This document shows positions 1 to 8,240 of a stretch of 13,047 nucleotides of DNA, piece by piece. The DNA is taken from the NCBI GenBank assembly GCA_903929845.1, contig CAIYWF010000211.1, forward strand, positions 1-13,047. The letters run 5' to 3'. The notes under the pieces are model-generated. The model saw only the letters and a list, made by a program, of their open reading frames with translations. It had not been told where the DNA came from and searched no databases. Source of the DNA: an uncultured Chlorobiaceae bacterium. GTDB taxonomy: Bacteria; Bacteroidota; Chlorobiia; Chlorobiales; Chlorobiaceae. Positions within the stretch are counted from its first letter, which is position 1, and each line of letters opens with the position of its first letter. Both the position numbers and the translations under genes were made by a program.

Positions 1-82
1 CGAAAATCTGTTTTGCTTCTGTATCCCATGACCACCAGAGGTTTTTTGACAGTTCTTGAAGCGCAATGATTTTTTTTTGCAT
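1..82 (-). CDS. glgP: Alpha-glucan (glycogen) phosphorylase, N-terminal fragment
   Basis: Only the first 27 codons lie in the window; the gene runs off the left edge. Reading the minus strand from the ATG at 82-80 gives a peptide starting MQKKIIALQELSKNLWWSWD. The LxELxxNLWWSWxxEA pattern is the hallmark start of the DUF3417-containing alpha-glucan phosphorylases, which release glucose-1-phosphate from storage glycogen in the cytoplasm. The fragment ends before any catalytic or PLP-binding residue, so function rests on this N-terminal signature alone. No strong Shine-Dalgarno sequence precedes the ATG. It is divergent from the metallophosphoesterase gene, with 154 bp between them. Confidence 0.75.
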   Translation of the reverse strand, partial: MQKKIIALQELSKNLWWSWDTEAKQIF

Positions 83-236
83 AATTGATCTGTATAATAA
101 TTGCATTTAAGCCGCTGTTGAAAGAAAGTCGGTATCTTACAGCATTGTAGCTTTTTCGGCTTTTGGTTAATGCCTGATGAATAAAATAGTGCTCAATTTA
201 CAGTTTTAGAATTGAAAACCGCAAGTCTTATTTAAA
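83..236. other. Divergent intergenic region glgP / metallophosphoesterase
   Basis: This 154-bp AT-rich gap must carry the promoters of both flanking genes. On the plus strand a perfect TATAAT lies at 93-98, but the hexamer 16-18 bp upstream is only a T-run, so a promoter for the phosphoesterase there would be weak and would give a leader of about 130 nt. On the minus strand TTCAAC (122-117) and TATTAT (99-94) are 17 bp apart, but would start transcription only a few bases before the glgP ATG. Neither is convincing. I see no stable hairpin, repeat or RNA gene. Confidence 0.3.
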
Positions 237-1103
237 TTGATTTCAGAGACAGCAAAAATAGCGCATATATCGGATCTTCATATTTCCGGTACTCAGGATC
301 GTCGTCAACTTGGTTGCCTTGATCGCCTGTTTGATCATTTCAATACCGAAGGTTTTGATCATCTTGTCATTTCAGGTGATCTGAGCAATAGCGCTGATCC
401 GGATGACTGGAATCTTGTCAGGGAAAAACTGGTAAGTCATGGTTTTTACCACTGGGACAAAACGACTGTTATTGCCGGTAATCATGATTTGATCCATCTT
501 GAAGAAGAGATGCGATTTTATAATGCACTGAATCCTCTTCCTTTGGCCAGAAAAAGAGCTTTTGACCGCAAATTGAAAGCGTTTTGTGTGTTTTTTCAGG
601 AGCTTATAACGGGGGAAGAACGGGGTGATAACGCTTATCCTTTTATCAAGATCATAAACTATCCATCGGTGAAGATTGCCTTCGCCGTTCTTAACTCGGT
701 TTATCCATGGTATCCTGCCGATAATCCTCTCGGAGCCAGAGGATCAATTAGTCCGGGGCAGTTGCACGCTTTGAGTAAGGAACGTGTCCTTTCCTCTGTA
801 AAAGAGTGTTTTGTGATTGGGCTTTGCCATCATGCGTATAGAGTTTATGGAACCGATTCGTTGATCGATCAGGCTTTTGACTGGACTATGGAGCTGAAAA
901 ACCGTGAAGAGTTTCTCGGTCTTATGAAAGTTATGCATGCAAAATTGGTGTTGCATGGCCATTTTCACCGCTTTCAAAGCTACACTGTCGATGGAATAAC
1001 CTTTATCAATGGGGGAAGTTTTCGCTACAATCCACTGTGCTATAGTGAACTGATTGTCGATGGGCAGGGGAGCTGCAAACAGAAGTTTGTTCTGCTTCCC
1101 TGA
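237..1103 (+). CDS. Calcineurin-like metallophosphoesterase
   Basis: A 288-aa cytoplasmic protein with the complete metal-ligand set of the calcineurin-like (MPP) phosphoesterase fold: SDLH (D13, H15), SGD (D48), GNHD (N82, H83), CHH (H198) and HGHFH (H240, H242, H244). The order and spacing resemble CpdA-type cyclic-nucleotide phosphodiesterases and related hydrolases, but the substrate cannot be told from sequence; symbol left blank. It probably binds two metal ions (Fe/Mn/Zn class). The TTG start at 237 is chosen because an in-frame TGA lies at 213-215, no ATG or GTG follows it before the DLH motif, and that motif begins 12 codons later. No clear Shine-Dalgarno is visible, so expression may be low. 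It converges with the ferritin-like gene, with 9 bp between stops. Confidence 0.85.
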   Translation: MISETAKIAHISDLHISGTQDRRQLGCLDRLFDHFNTEGFDHLVISGDLSNSADPDDWNLVREKLVSHGFYHWDKTTVIAGNHDLIHLEEEMRFYNALNPLPLARKRAFDRKLKAFCVFFQELITGEERGDNAYPFIKIINYPSVKIAFAVLNSVYPWYPADNPLGARGSISPGQLHALSKERVLSSVKECFVIGLCHHAYRVYGTDSLIDQAFDWTMELKNREEFLGLMKVMHAKLVLHGHFHRFQSYTVDGITFINGGSFRYNPLCYSELIVDGQGSCKQKFVLLP

Positions 1104-1112
1104 AAGGATGGT

Positions 1113-1595
1113 TTACTGTTGTTTAATGTGATTTTCTTTCATGTATTGAAGGATTCTTGCGGCATGATCGCGGTCTTCCTGATTCAGTTGTTTGAAAATA
1201 TTAGCAGAATAAGAGTTTGTAGGGCTGTCGAGAAATTGCTGAAAATGTGATTCTCCTGCTGCCATTTCAAGATCGTATGCAGTTTTGAATGCTTCTGCTC
1301 GTGAGGGTGGCGTGGTCGACCAGGCTGAGATCAGTTCAGCAATTCTTGTGTTGGTATCAATAAGGGATTGCAGATCTTTGGCCAGAAGATTTTCAGGAAA
1401 AAACTCTTTTTGCTGAGGTTGCTTTTTCTCCTGCTGAAGAAGGGTGGCGTGGCCTTGTTCCTCCATTGCAAGATCCCACCAGAAATCCTCATCATCCGAC
1501 AAACAGTCATTAAAGATGGTGTAGAGTTTTGCGAGGTTCAATTCCAGTTGTATTGATTCGTCAAGATGTTTCTGGATTTGTTCGGGCATGGTCAT
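1113..1595 (-). CDS. Ferritin-like (rubrerythrin-type) four-helix diiron protein
   Basis: A 160-aa acidic, helical protein without signal peptide. Four helices carry ferritin-like diiron positions: E18 in helix 1 (QLELNLAKLY), E46-x-x-H49 in helix 2 (AMEEQGHA), E110 in helix 3 (AYDLEMAAGE) and a second carboxylate-x-x-H pair, D141/H144, in helix 4 (NQEDRDHA). This pattern fits the rubrerythrin/ferritin-like superfamily, often linked to peroxide or iron handling in anaerobes. The C-terminal rubredoxin Cys4 domain of classical rubrerythrin is absent, so the electron donor is unknown. It starts 6 bp after the carB stop on the same strand, with no recognisable Shine-Dalgarno, suggesting co-transcription and possibly translational coupling. 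An alternative ATG lies two codons downstream (1589). Precise function unknown. Confidence 0.7.
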   Translation of the reverse strand: MTMPEQIQKHLDESIQLELNLAKLYTIFNDCLSDDEDFWWDLAMEEQGHATLLQQEKKQPQQKEFFPENLLAKDLQSLIDTNTRIAELISAWSTTPPSRAEAFKTAYDLEMAAGESHFQQFLDSPTNSYSANIFKQLNQEDRDHAARILQYMKENHIKQQ

Positions 1596-1601
1596 AGAAT
1601 G

Positions 1602-3461
1602 TTAGGCGTTGTTTCGATAGGATGCGTATTCCTGAAGACTTTTAACACCGAACTCCTGGTGGCGGATACAGTCAATTGCCTGCACTGATGCCTCTGCGGC
1701 TTCGATGGTAGTTACAAACGGCACATTGCTCAATACTGACGCAGCGCCGATAGCCTCTTCGTCGTGCAGGGCTTTTTCGCCTCTTGGTGTATTGATGACA
1801 AAGTTGATTTTTCCGTGTTTGATGATATCAAAAATGTTGGGTCGTCCTTCCTCTCCAACCTTGAAAACTTTCTTGCATTCAATACCGTTTTCAGTCAGGA
1901 AATGGTGAGTGCCTGCAGTAGCTACCAGATCGAAGTCCATGCGGAAAAGAGCCTTTGCTATGGCTATAATGCGCGGGTTTTTGTCCTGATCGTTTACACT
2001 GATGAAGACTGCGCCGGAGAGAGGAAGCTGCATGTTGGCCGCCTGATAGGCTTTGGCAAAGGCCTCTGGAAACTCTTCAGCAAGGCTCATTGCTTCACCG
2101 GTCGAGCGCATTTCAGGACCAAGATAGACACCCGATTTGACAAATTTGGAGAAAGGGAAGACCGGTTCCTTAATGGCCAGATGCTTCATTCCGAGCTCAT
2201 CACAATCTTTCAGGTCATACTCTTTGCGCAGATCGCTGAGCTTTTCGCCAAGCATGACGCGTGTGGCTATTTTGACGACAGGGATGGCGGTTGCCTTGCC
2301 GACAAAAGGAACCGTCCGGCTCGCTCTTGGATTGACCTCAATCACATAAACACTTTCGTTCTGGACGGCATACTGAACATTCATCAGCCCTACAACCTTA
2401 AGATTTTCTGCAAGGGTTTTGGTATATGCCTTCATTGTGGCAATAACGTTCTGGCTGATGTTGTGATAGGGCAGAATGGAGGTTGAGTCACCGCTGTGTA
2501 TGCCTGCTGCCTCAACATGCTGCATGATACCGCTGATGACGCAGTCCGTGGTATCGGCAATGGCATCAATATCAAATTCAACAGCGGTTTCAAGAAAACG
2601 GTCGACCAGCAGAGGATATTTTTCGGTAATGAAAAGCGCCTGATCGACATACTCTTTGAGTGAGTCATCATTGTAGACAATTTTCATGGCTCGTCCACCC
2701 AAAACGTAACTTGGCCTGACTAGTGCAGGGTAGCCGATTCGCCGGGTGATCTCCTTGGCCTCTTCAAAGCTGACGGCGGTTCCGTATTCGGGGTGGGGAA
2801 TAGCAAGCTGCTCAAGAAGCGCGCCAAATTTTTTACGGTCTTCGGCAAGGTCAATGCCTTTTGACGAAGTGCCGAGAATAGTGACACCTGCCTCATGAAG
2901 TTTGGTCGAGAGCTTCAGAGGCGTCTGACCTCCAAAGCTGACGATAACACCGAGAGGCTTTTCGTGTTCAATGATACGGATGGTGTCTTCAAAAGTAAGA
3001 GGCTCGAAGTAGAGCTTGTCTGCAATATCGTAGTCTGTAGAGACGGTTTCAGGATTACAGTTGACCATAATGGTCTCATAACCAGCCTCTCTAAGAGCAA
3101 AAACCGCTTGGACACAACAGTAATCAAACTCAATACCCTGACCGATGCGGTTAGGGCCACCGCCAAGAATTATCACTTTTTTTCGATCAGATGAAAATGA
3201 TTCGTTTTCTTCTTCGTAGGAAGAGTAGTGGTATGGCGTTGTGGCTTCAAATTCCGCTGCACAGGTGTCGACTGTCTTGAAGACGGATTCAACTCCATAA
3301 TGCTTTCTGAGCGCCCGTATGGAGGGTTCAGTCGTATTGAAAATATTGGCAAGCTGAAAATCAGAAAATCCGTTTTGTTTGGCTTTCAGAAGCCACTCTT
3401 CAGGAAATTTCCGGCAAAGGTCAATAACATCCTGTGTCAGGTCGGAAGCTTGAATGGTCAT
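1602..3461 (-). CDS. carB: Carbamoyl-phosphate synthase large subunit, C-terminal half (split CarB)
   Basis: This 619-aa protein matches only the C-terminal part of the roughly 1070-aa CarB. It begins inside the oligomerisation domain (residues 1-90, including KTVDTCAAEF). The second ATP-grasp synthetase domain follows (about 90-475), with GGGPNRIGQGIEFDYCC, MVNCNPETVSTDYD, RPSYVLGGRAM and EVNPRASRTVPFV. The last part is the MGS-like allosteric domain (about 480-619, with TAGTH near 514-519 and NTPRG). The half phosphorylates carbamate to carbamoyl phosphate for pyrimidine and arginine synthesis; bicarbonate activation needs the N-terminal half, which is not in the window. It is not a truncation here: upstream lies a promoter and the divergent ribBA, and the start is a clean ATG with a GAG about 7 bp ahead. 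Split CarB is known from some archaea and Aquifex. Ferritin-like gene follows 6 bp downstream. Confidence 0.93.
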   Translation of the reverse strand: MTIQASDLTQDVIDLCRKFPEEWLLKAKQNGFSDFQLANIFNTTEPSIRALRKHYGVESVFKTVDTCAAEFEATTPYHYSSYEEENESFSSDRKKVIILGGGPNRIGQGIEFDYCCVQAVFALREAGYETIMVNCNPETVSTDYDIADKLYFEPLTFEDTIRIIEHEKPLGVIVSFGGQTPLKLSTKLHEAGVTILGTSSKGIDLAEDRKKFGALLEQLAIPHPEYGTAVSFEEAKEITRRIGYPALVRPSYVLGGRAMKIVYNDDSLKEYVDQALFITEKYPLLVDRFLETAVEFDIDAIADTTDCVISGIMQHVEAAGIHSGDSTSILPYHNISQNVIATMKAYTKTLAENLKVVGLMNVQYAVQNESVYVIEVNPRASRTVPFVGKATAIPVVKIATRVMLGEKLSDLRKEYDLKDCDELGMKHLAIKEPVFPFSKFVKSGVYLGPEMRSTGEAMSLAEEFPEAFAKAYQAANMQLPLSGAVFISVNDQDKNPRIIAIAKALFRMDFDLVATAGTHHFLTENGIECKKVFKVGEEGRPNIFDIIKHGKINFVINTPRGEKALHDEEAIGAASVLSNVPFVTTIEAAEASVQAIDCIRHQEFGVKSLQEYASYRNNA

Positions 3462-3541
3462 GCAATCTCGATAGTTTTAAGATGCTTCGGGAAAGAGCTG
3501 TGTTAAAGTAATAATTCACCTCTTGATATAAAAGCCGGTGC

Positions 3542-3569
3542 ATTATACAAAAATGCATATCCTTCTCAA
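3542..3569 (-). promoter_or_regulatory. Predicted sigma-70 promoter for carB
   Basis: On the minus strand TTGAGA (3569-3564, five of six to consensus) is followed after 16 bp by a perfect TATAAT (3547-3542). Transcription would begin near 3535, giving a leader of about 75 nt before the carB ATG at 3461. This is the best promoter match in the window. It lies in the carB/ribBA divergent gap, over an interrupted ATGCA/TGCAT repeat (3540-3557). Confidence 0.6.
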
Positions 3570-3687
3570 AGTTGCCGGTTCGCCGTTCCCGATCTTCTTT
3601 TTTCACTCTCTGAAAATGGTGCAGGATTTTTTTACATTATGATTCAATCGAGTGCGGTCAAGTATGAAAAAAAGTCTAATAACGTGT

Positions 3688-4920
3688 ATGTATAAAAATA
3701 TTTTTGACTCAATAGATGCTGCTCTCGAAGATATTCGGCAGGGGAAGCTTGTCATTGTCATCGATGATGAGGACCGTGAGGATGAGGGTGATTTTATTGG
3801 TGCTGCAGAACTGGTGACCAATGAAATGATCAATTTTATTACCAGGGAGGCTCGAGGGCTTCTTTGTGTGGCTGTTACCATGGAAAGAGCAAAAGAGTTG
3901 CAGCTCGATCCGATGGTGCAGAGGAATACATCCCAGCATGAAACGAACTTTACGGTTTCTGTGGACGCGATTGCTGAAGGTATCACCACAGGAATTTCAG
4001 TCTATGACCGCACCATGACGATCAAAATGCTTGGAGATCCGTTGTCGAAAGCTGACGATTTTTCCCGTCCGGGTCATATTTTTCCTCTCCGTGCTATGGA
4101 TGGCGGTGTGCTCAGGCGTGTGGGGCATACGGAAGCAGCGGTTGATCTTGCCCGTCTTGCCGGTTGCAGTCCGGTCGGACTGCTCTGCGAAATCCTGAAT
4201 GACGATGGCAGTATGGCCAGACTTCCCGAACTGATCAAGCTTAAGGCGAAATTCGGACTGAAGCTTGTCACGATCAAGGAACTTGTTGCCTACCAGATGA
4301 AGCGCAACAAACTCGTGAATCGGGCAGTTGAATCGAGATTACCGACTGCTTATGGAGAGTTCAGGCTTATTGCTTATGAATCTTTTACCGACCAGCAGAA
4401 CCATATTGCGTTTGTCAAGGGTGATGTTACAACTGATGAGCCGGTTCTTGTCAGGGTTCACTCGCAATGTGCCACTGGCGATACCTTCGCATCTCTGCGT
4501 TGCGATTGTGGCAACCAGCTTGCGTCAGCGCTCAGCATGATAGAAAAGGAGTGTCGTGGTGTGTTGATCTACCTCATGCAGGAGGGTCGTGGCATTGGAC
4601 TGATCAATAAACTCAAAGCTTATAACCTTCAGGATGAGGGTTTCGATACTGTTGAGGCCAATGAAAAGCTCGGCTTCAAGGCTGATCTTCGCGACTACGG
4701 TATCGGCGCCCAGATTCTCAAGGATCTCGGAGTCAGAAAAATGAAGCTCATGACCAATAATCCGAAAAAAGTGGTCGGTCTTGAGGGCTATGGTCTTGAG
4801 ATTGTTGAACGGATTTCGCTTGAAATTGCTCCAAATCCCATGAATCAAAGCTATCTGGACACAAAACGTGATAAACTTGGCCATATGATTGGTTGTGCAT
4901 GTGGAACAGAAAGTCGTTAG
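3688..4920 (+). CDS. ribBA: Bifunctional DHBP synthase / GTP cyclohydrolase II
   Basis: The 410-aa protein catalyses both entry reactions of riboflavin synthesis: ribulose-5-phosphate to 3,4-dihydroxy-2-butanone-4-phosphate, and GTP to the pyrimidine intermediate. The N-terminal RibB domain (about 1-205) has IDDEDREDEGDF, TTGISVYDR, RPGHIFPLR, GHTEAAVDLARLAG and NDDGSMAR. The C-terminal RibA domain (about 215-405) has zinc-ligand cysteines C261, C272 and C274 in QCATGDTFASLRCDC, then QEGRGIGL and MTNNPKK. The usual HSEC before the first zinc Cys reads HSQC here. Both active sites look intact. The start is uncertain: GTG at 3652 and ATG at 3664 are also in frame (422 or 418 aa); 3688 is preferred because family similarity begins right after it, but none has a good ribosome site. 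No FMN riboswitch is evident upstream. glyA follows 56 bp downstream. Confidence 0.95.
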   Translation: MYKNIFDSIDAALEDIRQGKLVIVIDDEDREDEGDFIGAAELVTNEMINFITREARGLLCVAVTMERAKELQLDPMVQRNTSQHETNFTVSVDAIAEGITTGISVYDRTMTIKMLGDPLSKADDFSRPGHIFPLRAMDGGVLRRVGHTEAAVDLARLAGCSPVGLLCEILNDDGSMARLPELIKLKAKFGLKLVTIKELVAYQMKRNKLVNRAVESRLPTAYGEFRLIAYESFTDQQNHIAFVKGDVTTDEPVLVRVHSQCATGDTFASLRCDCGNQLASALSMIEKECRGVLIYLMQEGRGIGLINKLKAYNLQDEGFDTVEANEKLGFKADLRDYGIGAQILKDLGVRKMKLMTNNPKKVVGLEGYGLEIVERISLEIAPNPMNQSYLDTKRDKLGHMIGCACGTESR

Positions 4921-4976
4921 TTTGAAAAAATAAATCCCAACACGTAAACTTCCGTCAGGAAAAGGACTGAGAAACG

Positions 4977-6293
4977 ATGGATACCGATATCCTTCAAAAG
5001 CAGGATAAAGAGCTCTTTGACGCGATTGCCAGTGAGATGACGCGGCAGACTGAGACGCTTGAGCTTATAGCTTCGGAAAACTTCACAAGCCGTGCTGTGA
5101 TGCAGGCCTGTGGGTCAGTGATGACCAATAAATATGCCGAGGGCTATCCCGGCAAGCGCTATTACGGTGGCTGTGAATATGTCGATATAGCAGAAAATCT
5201 TGCTCGTGATCGTGCTAAAAAGCTTTTTGGCTGTTCCTATGTCAATGTGCAGCCTCACTCTGGTTCGAGCGCCAACATGGCTGTTCTGTTTTCGGTTTTA
5301 AAACCCGGTGACCGGATCATGGGGCTTGATCTCTCCCATGGCGGGCATTTGACCCACGGCAGTTCAGTTAATTTCTCTGGCCAGATGTTTGACGCGCACT
5401 CTTACGGTGTTGATCCCGAGACTGGCGTCATTGACATGAATAAAGTTGAGGAGCTTGCCTTGCAGGTTCGTCCGAAACTGATTATCTGTGGCGCAAGCGC
5501 CTATTCTCAGGGTTTTGATGTGAAGGCGTTCAGAGCTATTGCAGACAAGATAGGTGCTTTTTTGATGGCCGATATCGCTCATCCTGCTGGCCTTATTGCG
5601 GCCGGTCTTCTGGGCGACCCAATGCCGCATTGTCATTTTGTGACCACCACCACGCACAAGACTCTTCGCGGTCCGAGGGGTGGCATGATCATGATGGGCA
5701 GCGATTTCGAGAACCCTATGGGCATAACCATAAAGACCAAGAGCGGCTCACGCCTGAAAATGATGTCCGAGGTTATGGATGCTGAGGTGATGCCGGGTAT
5801 TCAGGGCGGGCCACTGATGCATATTATAGCAGGCAAGGCCGTTGCTTTTGGTGAGGCATTGCAGCCAGCCTTCAGGGAATATGCCGCACAGGTCATCAAA
5901 AACGCCTCAGTGATGGCTGACAAGTTTCTCGATCTCGGTTACAACATCGTCAGCGGTGGAACCAAAAACCATCTTATGCTGCTTGACCTGCGCAACAAGA
6001 ATGTTACAGGCAAGGTTGCCGAACACCTTCTGCATGAAGCAGGTATTACTGTTAACAAGAACATGGTTCCTTTTGACGACAAGTCACCCTTTGTCACCAG
6101 CGGCATCCGCATCGGCACTCCAGCCATGACTACAAGGGGAATGAAGGAGGAGGAGTGCAAGTCGATTGCCAGCCTGATCGACAGAGTGATCTCTTCTGCT
6201 GAAAAGCTGGATATCGCTGATATCTGTCGCACAGTCAGACAGGAAATCAGGGTACTTTGCCTGAGTCATCCTATTGAGGGATACAGCGTGTAA
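4977..6293 (+). CDS. glyA: Serine hydroxymethyltransferase
   Basis: The 438-aa cytoplasmic PLP enzyme interconverts serine plus tetrahydrofolate with glycine plus 5,10-methylene-tetrahydrofolate, the main one-carbon source. Family landmarks are all present: LELIASENF near 28-36, NKYAEGYPGKRYYGG at 51-65, the PLP-contacting D199 and H202 in ADIAHPAGL, and the Schiff-base K228 in TTTTHKTLRGPRGG. It is about 20 residues longer than the E. coli enzyme, mostly at the C-terminus. The ATG is supported by AAAGGA about 10 bp upstream. It lies 56 bp after ribBA on the same strand and is probably co-transcribed. It converges with dnaG, with 45 bp between stop codons. Confidence 0.97.
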   Translation: MDTDILQKQDKELFDAIASEMTRQTETLELIASENFTSRAVMQACGSVMTNKYAEGYPGKRYYGGCEYVDIAENLARDRAKKLFGCSYVNVQPHSGSSANMAVLFSVLKPGDRIMGLDLSHGGHLTHGSSVNFSGQMFDAHSYGVDPETGVIDMNKVEELALQVRPKLIICGASAYSQGFDVKAFRAIADKIGAFLMADIAHPAGLIAAGLLGDPMPHCHFVTTTTHKTLRGPRGGMIMMGSDFENPMGITIKTKSGSRLKMMSEVMDAEVMPGIQGGPLMHIIAGKAVAFGEALQPAFREYAAQVIKNASVMADKFLDLGYNIVSGGTKNHLMLLDLRNKNVTGKVAEHLLHEAGITVNKNMVPFDDKSPFVTSGIRIGTPAMTTRGMKEEECKSIASLIDRVISSAEKLDIADICRTVRQEIRVLCLSHPIEGYSV

Positions 6294-6314
6294 GAGACTC
6301 ACAGGGTTTAAAAT

Positions 6315-6333
6315 CCTCCCCTGTCCGGGGAGG
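6315..6333. terminator. Hairpin between convergent glyA and dnaG
   Basis: CCTCCCC (6315-6321) and GGGGAGG (6327-6333) form a 7-bp GC stem with a 5-nt loop, in the 45-bp gap between convergent stops. Read on the minus strand the stem is followed by ATTTT, a modest U-tract, so it would best serve dnaG. On the plus strand the downstream bases are GGAGGTTAACCGTTTT, weaker for glyA. A bidirectional terminator is plausible. Confidence 0.55.
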
Positions 6334-6338
6334 GGAGG

Positions 6339-8240
6339 TTAACCGTTTTCGAGAATGCTGGTGATCATGCTTTTGAGCTCATGAGAGGTTTTCCTGATTT
6401 TTTTATCAAGGCTGATCTTTTCCCTTGACAGCTCAATCTCACGATCAGTATTGTTTTCAAGACGTATCTTTTCGGTGAGTGCGTTTTTCTGATGGACAAG
6501 GGGTTCAAGAATAAGATTTTTGAATGCGTCAAGGAACATCGAAAGGCACCGTTTTGCGTTATCGGCGTGGACGTCGGATTGCTCGTGCCATTTATTGCTG
6601 ACCGGTGGGTCAATAAGCAGGCCGGATGCAAGATCCCGCGATTCAGGATTGTAGAATGAGCTTATTTCAGAGGTAATGTCAATCCGTTCTTCTGGATGAT
6701 CAGCAATCTCGTGGTAGCGGCGGATCAGATGGGTAAATATTTCTTGAGCCTCTTTGTGCGGCAACTCCAGCATCTCTTCATGTGATGCGGCAAATTCCAG
6801 CACAGCATTGCCGTAGCTGGTGCTTTCCAGCAGGGCCTTTAAAAAAGTTTTTTCCAGCACTGAAATCTTCGTCGCAGCCTTGCGAGGCGGCTGAACCTCC
6901 TGACGTTTTTCAAACGACACTCTTTTTTTATCGGTCGCACTCTCTTCTCTGTCGAGCTGTTCCTGGAGAGCTTGCAGGCTGAGCGCAAGTTTTTTTGAGA
7001 GATCCTGAAGATACAGTTCCCGCCGGATACGGTCAGGGATCAGAGAAATGGTGTGCGCCATTGCCCGTATCGCTCTCGATTTCAAATCAGGCTGTGCGAA
7101 ATTACCCGATTCCATGAAAAATCGGATTTGAAAATCCTGAAACGAAAGCATGTTTTTTTCGGCAAACTGCACAAAATTGTCTCTCCCTTCACGACGAACA
7201 AAACTGTCAGGGTCGTCACCTTCAGGAAGAATCAGCACAGAGGGGCTGATGTTTTCGGAAAGCAATGTGTCAATACCGCTCATCATTGATTTTTGACCGG
7301 CCCTGTCGGCATCGTACATGAATAAGACCCGTTTTGTGTAATGATGAAGCACCTTGGCCTGATAGCGAGTCAGCGATGTGCCGCATGAGGCTACCGCGTT
7401 GGTCATACCTGCCTGGTGCAGCGCAAGAACGTCCATGTACCCTTCAACGAGTATTGCGGTTTCCGACCGCCGGATTTCATTTTTGGCGGCATGAAGTCCG
7501 TAAAGAAGTTTTGATTTTTCAAACAGCTTGCTCTCTGAGGAATTCAGGTATTTCGGCGTTTGCGGGTCACTCAGCAGGGTGCGTCCTCCAAAACCGACTA
7601 CCTGTCCTCCGACGGAAAAAATTGGAAAGATCACCCTGTTGCGAAAAGTGTCATAGCAAGAGTTTTTCTGCTTATTGGCAGTTATTAGGCCTAGATCAAG
7701 CAGGTGCTCCTGTGCAATTCCTGCCCGTTTTGCTGCACTGAAGAGATCGTCCCATGCATCGGGAGCATAGCCGAGACCAAAAGTCTGGATGGTTTTTTCT
7801 GAAAGAGCCCGTTCAGTGGCAAGATAGGTGTGCCCTGAATTTCCCGCTTTGCGCTGCAGCGTTTCATGATAAAATCTGGCAGCCCAGCGGAGGATTTCGG
7901 TCAGGCTCTCTTCATGAGGTGATTGTGGCTCCTTTTTTTTAGTGAATTGGCTGATATCGATACCCGTTCGCTTTGCCACCAGTTCGAGTGCTTCAAGAAA
8001 AGGTACCTTTTCCATCTCCATGACAAAGGAAAAAACATTGCCACCCTTGCCCGTTGAAAAACATTTGTAGAGCTGCTTGTCAGGCGAAACAATAAAAGAA
8101 GGGGTTTTCTCTACCGTAAAAGGAGAAAGCGCTTTATAGTTGCGTCCTGCAGGCTGAAGCGTCACATAATCAGAGATAATATCAACAATATCTGCCGCTT
8201 GCCGGACTTCATCGATGGTTGCAGGAGGGATCATGCGCAT
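6339..8240 (-). CDS. dnaG: DNA primase
   Basis: The 633-aa protein makes RNA primers for DNA replication together with the DnaB helicase. Its N-terminal CHC2-like fold (about 1-100) keeps the EKTPSF and KGGN motifs, but three of the four usual zinc ligands are replaced: S39, T42 and T63, with only C60 left. The RNA-polymerase core follows, with FGLGYAP (154-160), FRNRVIFPI (199-207) and GFGGR. The TOPRIM catalytic residues are E266 (LVEGYMDV) and D310/D312 (MYDADRAG), at nearly E. coli positions. The C-terminal third (about 450-633) is poorly conserved, as expected for the helicase-interaction domain, and is coiled-coil-like and charged near the end. A second ATG two codons in (8234) has an AGAAG at better spacing and may be the true start. 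It is not next to rpoD or rpsU here, unlike in E. coli. Confidence 0.95.
   Translation of the reverse strand: MRMIPPATIDEVRQAADIVDIISDYVTLQPAGRNYKALSPFTVEKTPSFIVSPDKQLYKCFSTGKGGNVFSFVMEMEKVPFLEALELVAKRTGIDISQFTKKKEPQSPHEESLTEILRWAARFYHETLQRKAGNSGHTYLATERALSEKTIQTFGLGYAPDAWDDLFSAAKRAGIAQEHLLDLGLITANKQKNSCYDTFRNRVIFPIFSVGGQVVGFGGRTLLSDPQTPKYLNSSESKLFEKSKLLYGLHAAKNEIRRSETAILVEGYMDVLALHQAGMTNAVASCGTSLTRYQAKVLHHYTKRVLFMYDADRAGQKSMMSGIDTLLSENISPSVLILPEGDDPDSFVRREGRDNFVQFAEKNMLSFQDFQIRFFMESGNFAQPDLKSRAIRAMAHTISLIPDRIRRELYLQDLSKKLALSLQALQEQLDREESATDKKRVSFEKRQEVQPPRKAATKISVLEKTFLKALLESTSYGNAVLEFAASHEEMLELPHKEAQEIFTHLIRRYHEIADHPEERIDITSEISSFYNPESRDLASGLLIDPPVSNKWHEQSDVHADNAKRCLSMFLDAFKNLILEPLVHQKNALTEKIRLENNTDREIELSREKISLDKKIRKTSHELKSMITSILENG

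Noticed and set aside
1764..2486. 240-codon open frame on the plus strand
   Set aside because: It lies entirely antisense to the well-conserved carB synthetase domain; its translation shows no recognisable domain and there is no supporting ribosome site. It is a shadow of carB codon structure.
3610..3643. Promoter for ribBA (CTGAAA, 17 bp, TACATT; or TATGAT at 3638)
   Set aside because: Each candidate matches consensus poorly in at least one hexamer, so no feature was called.
3462..3687. FMN riboswitch upstream of ribBA
   Set aside because: The gap is too short and I could not find the conserved RFN-element blocks; only ordinary promoter-like sequence is visible.
3652..3687. GTG (3652) or ATG (3664) as the ribBA start
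   Set aside because: Possible but not preferred: similarity to RibB begins only after the ATG at 3688, and no upstream start has a good ribosome site.
4525..4884. 119-codon open frame antisense to ribBA
   Set aside because: Fully inside the conserved GTP cyclohydrolase II domain on the other strand; no family signature.
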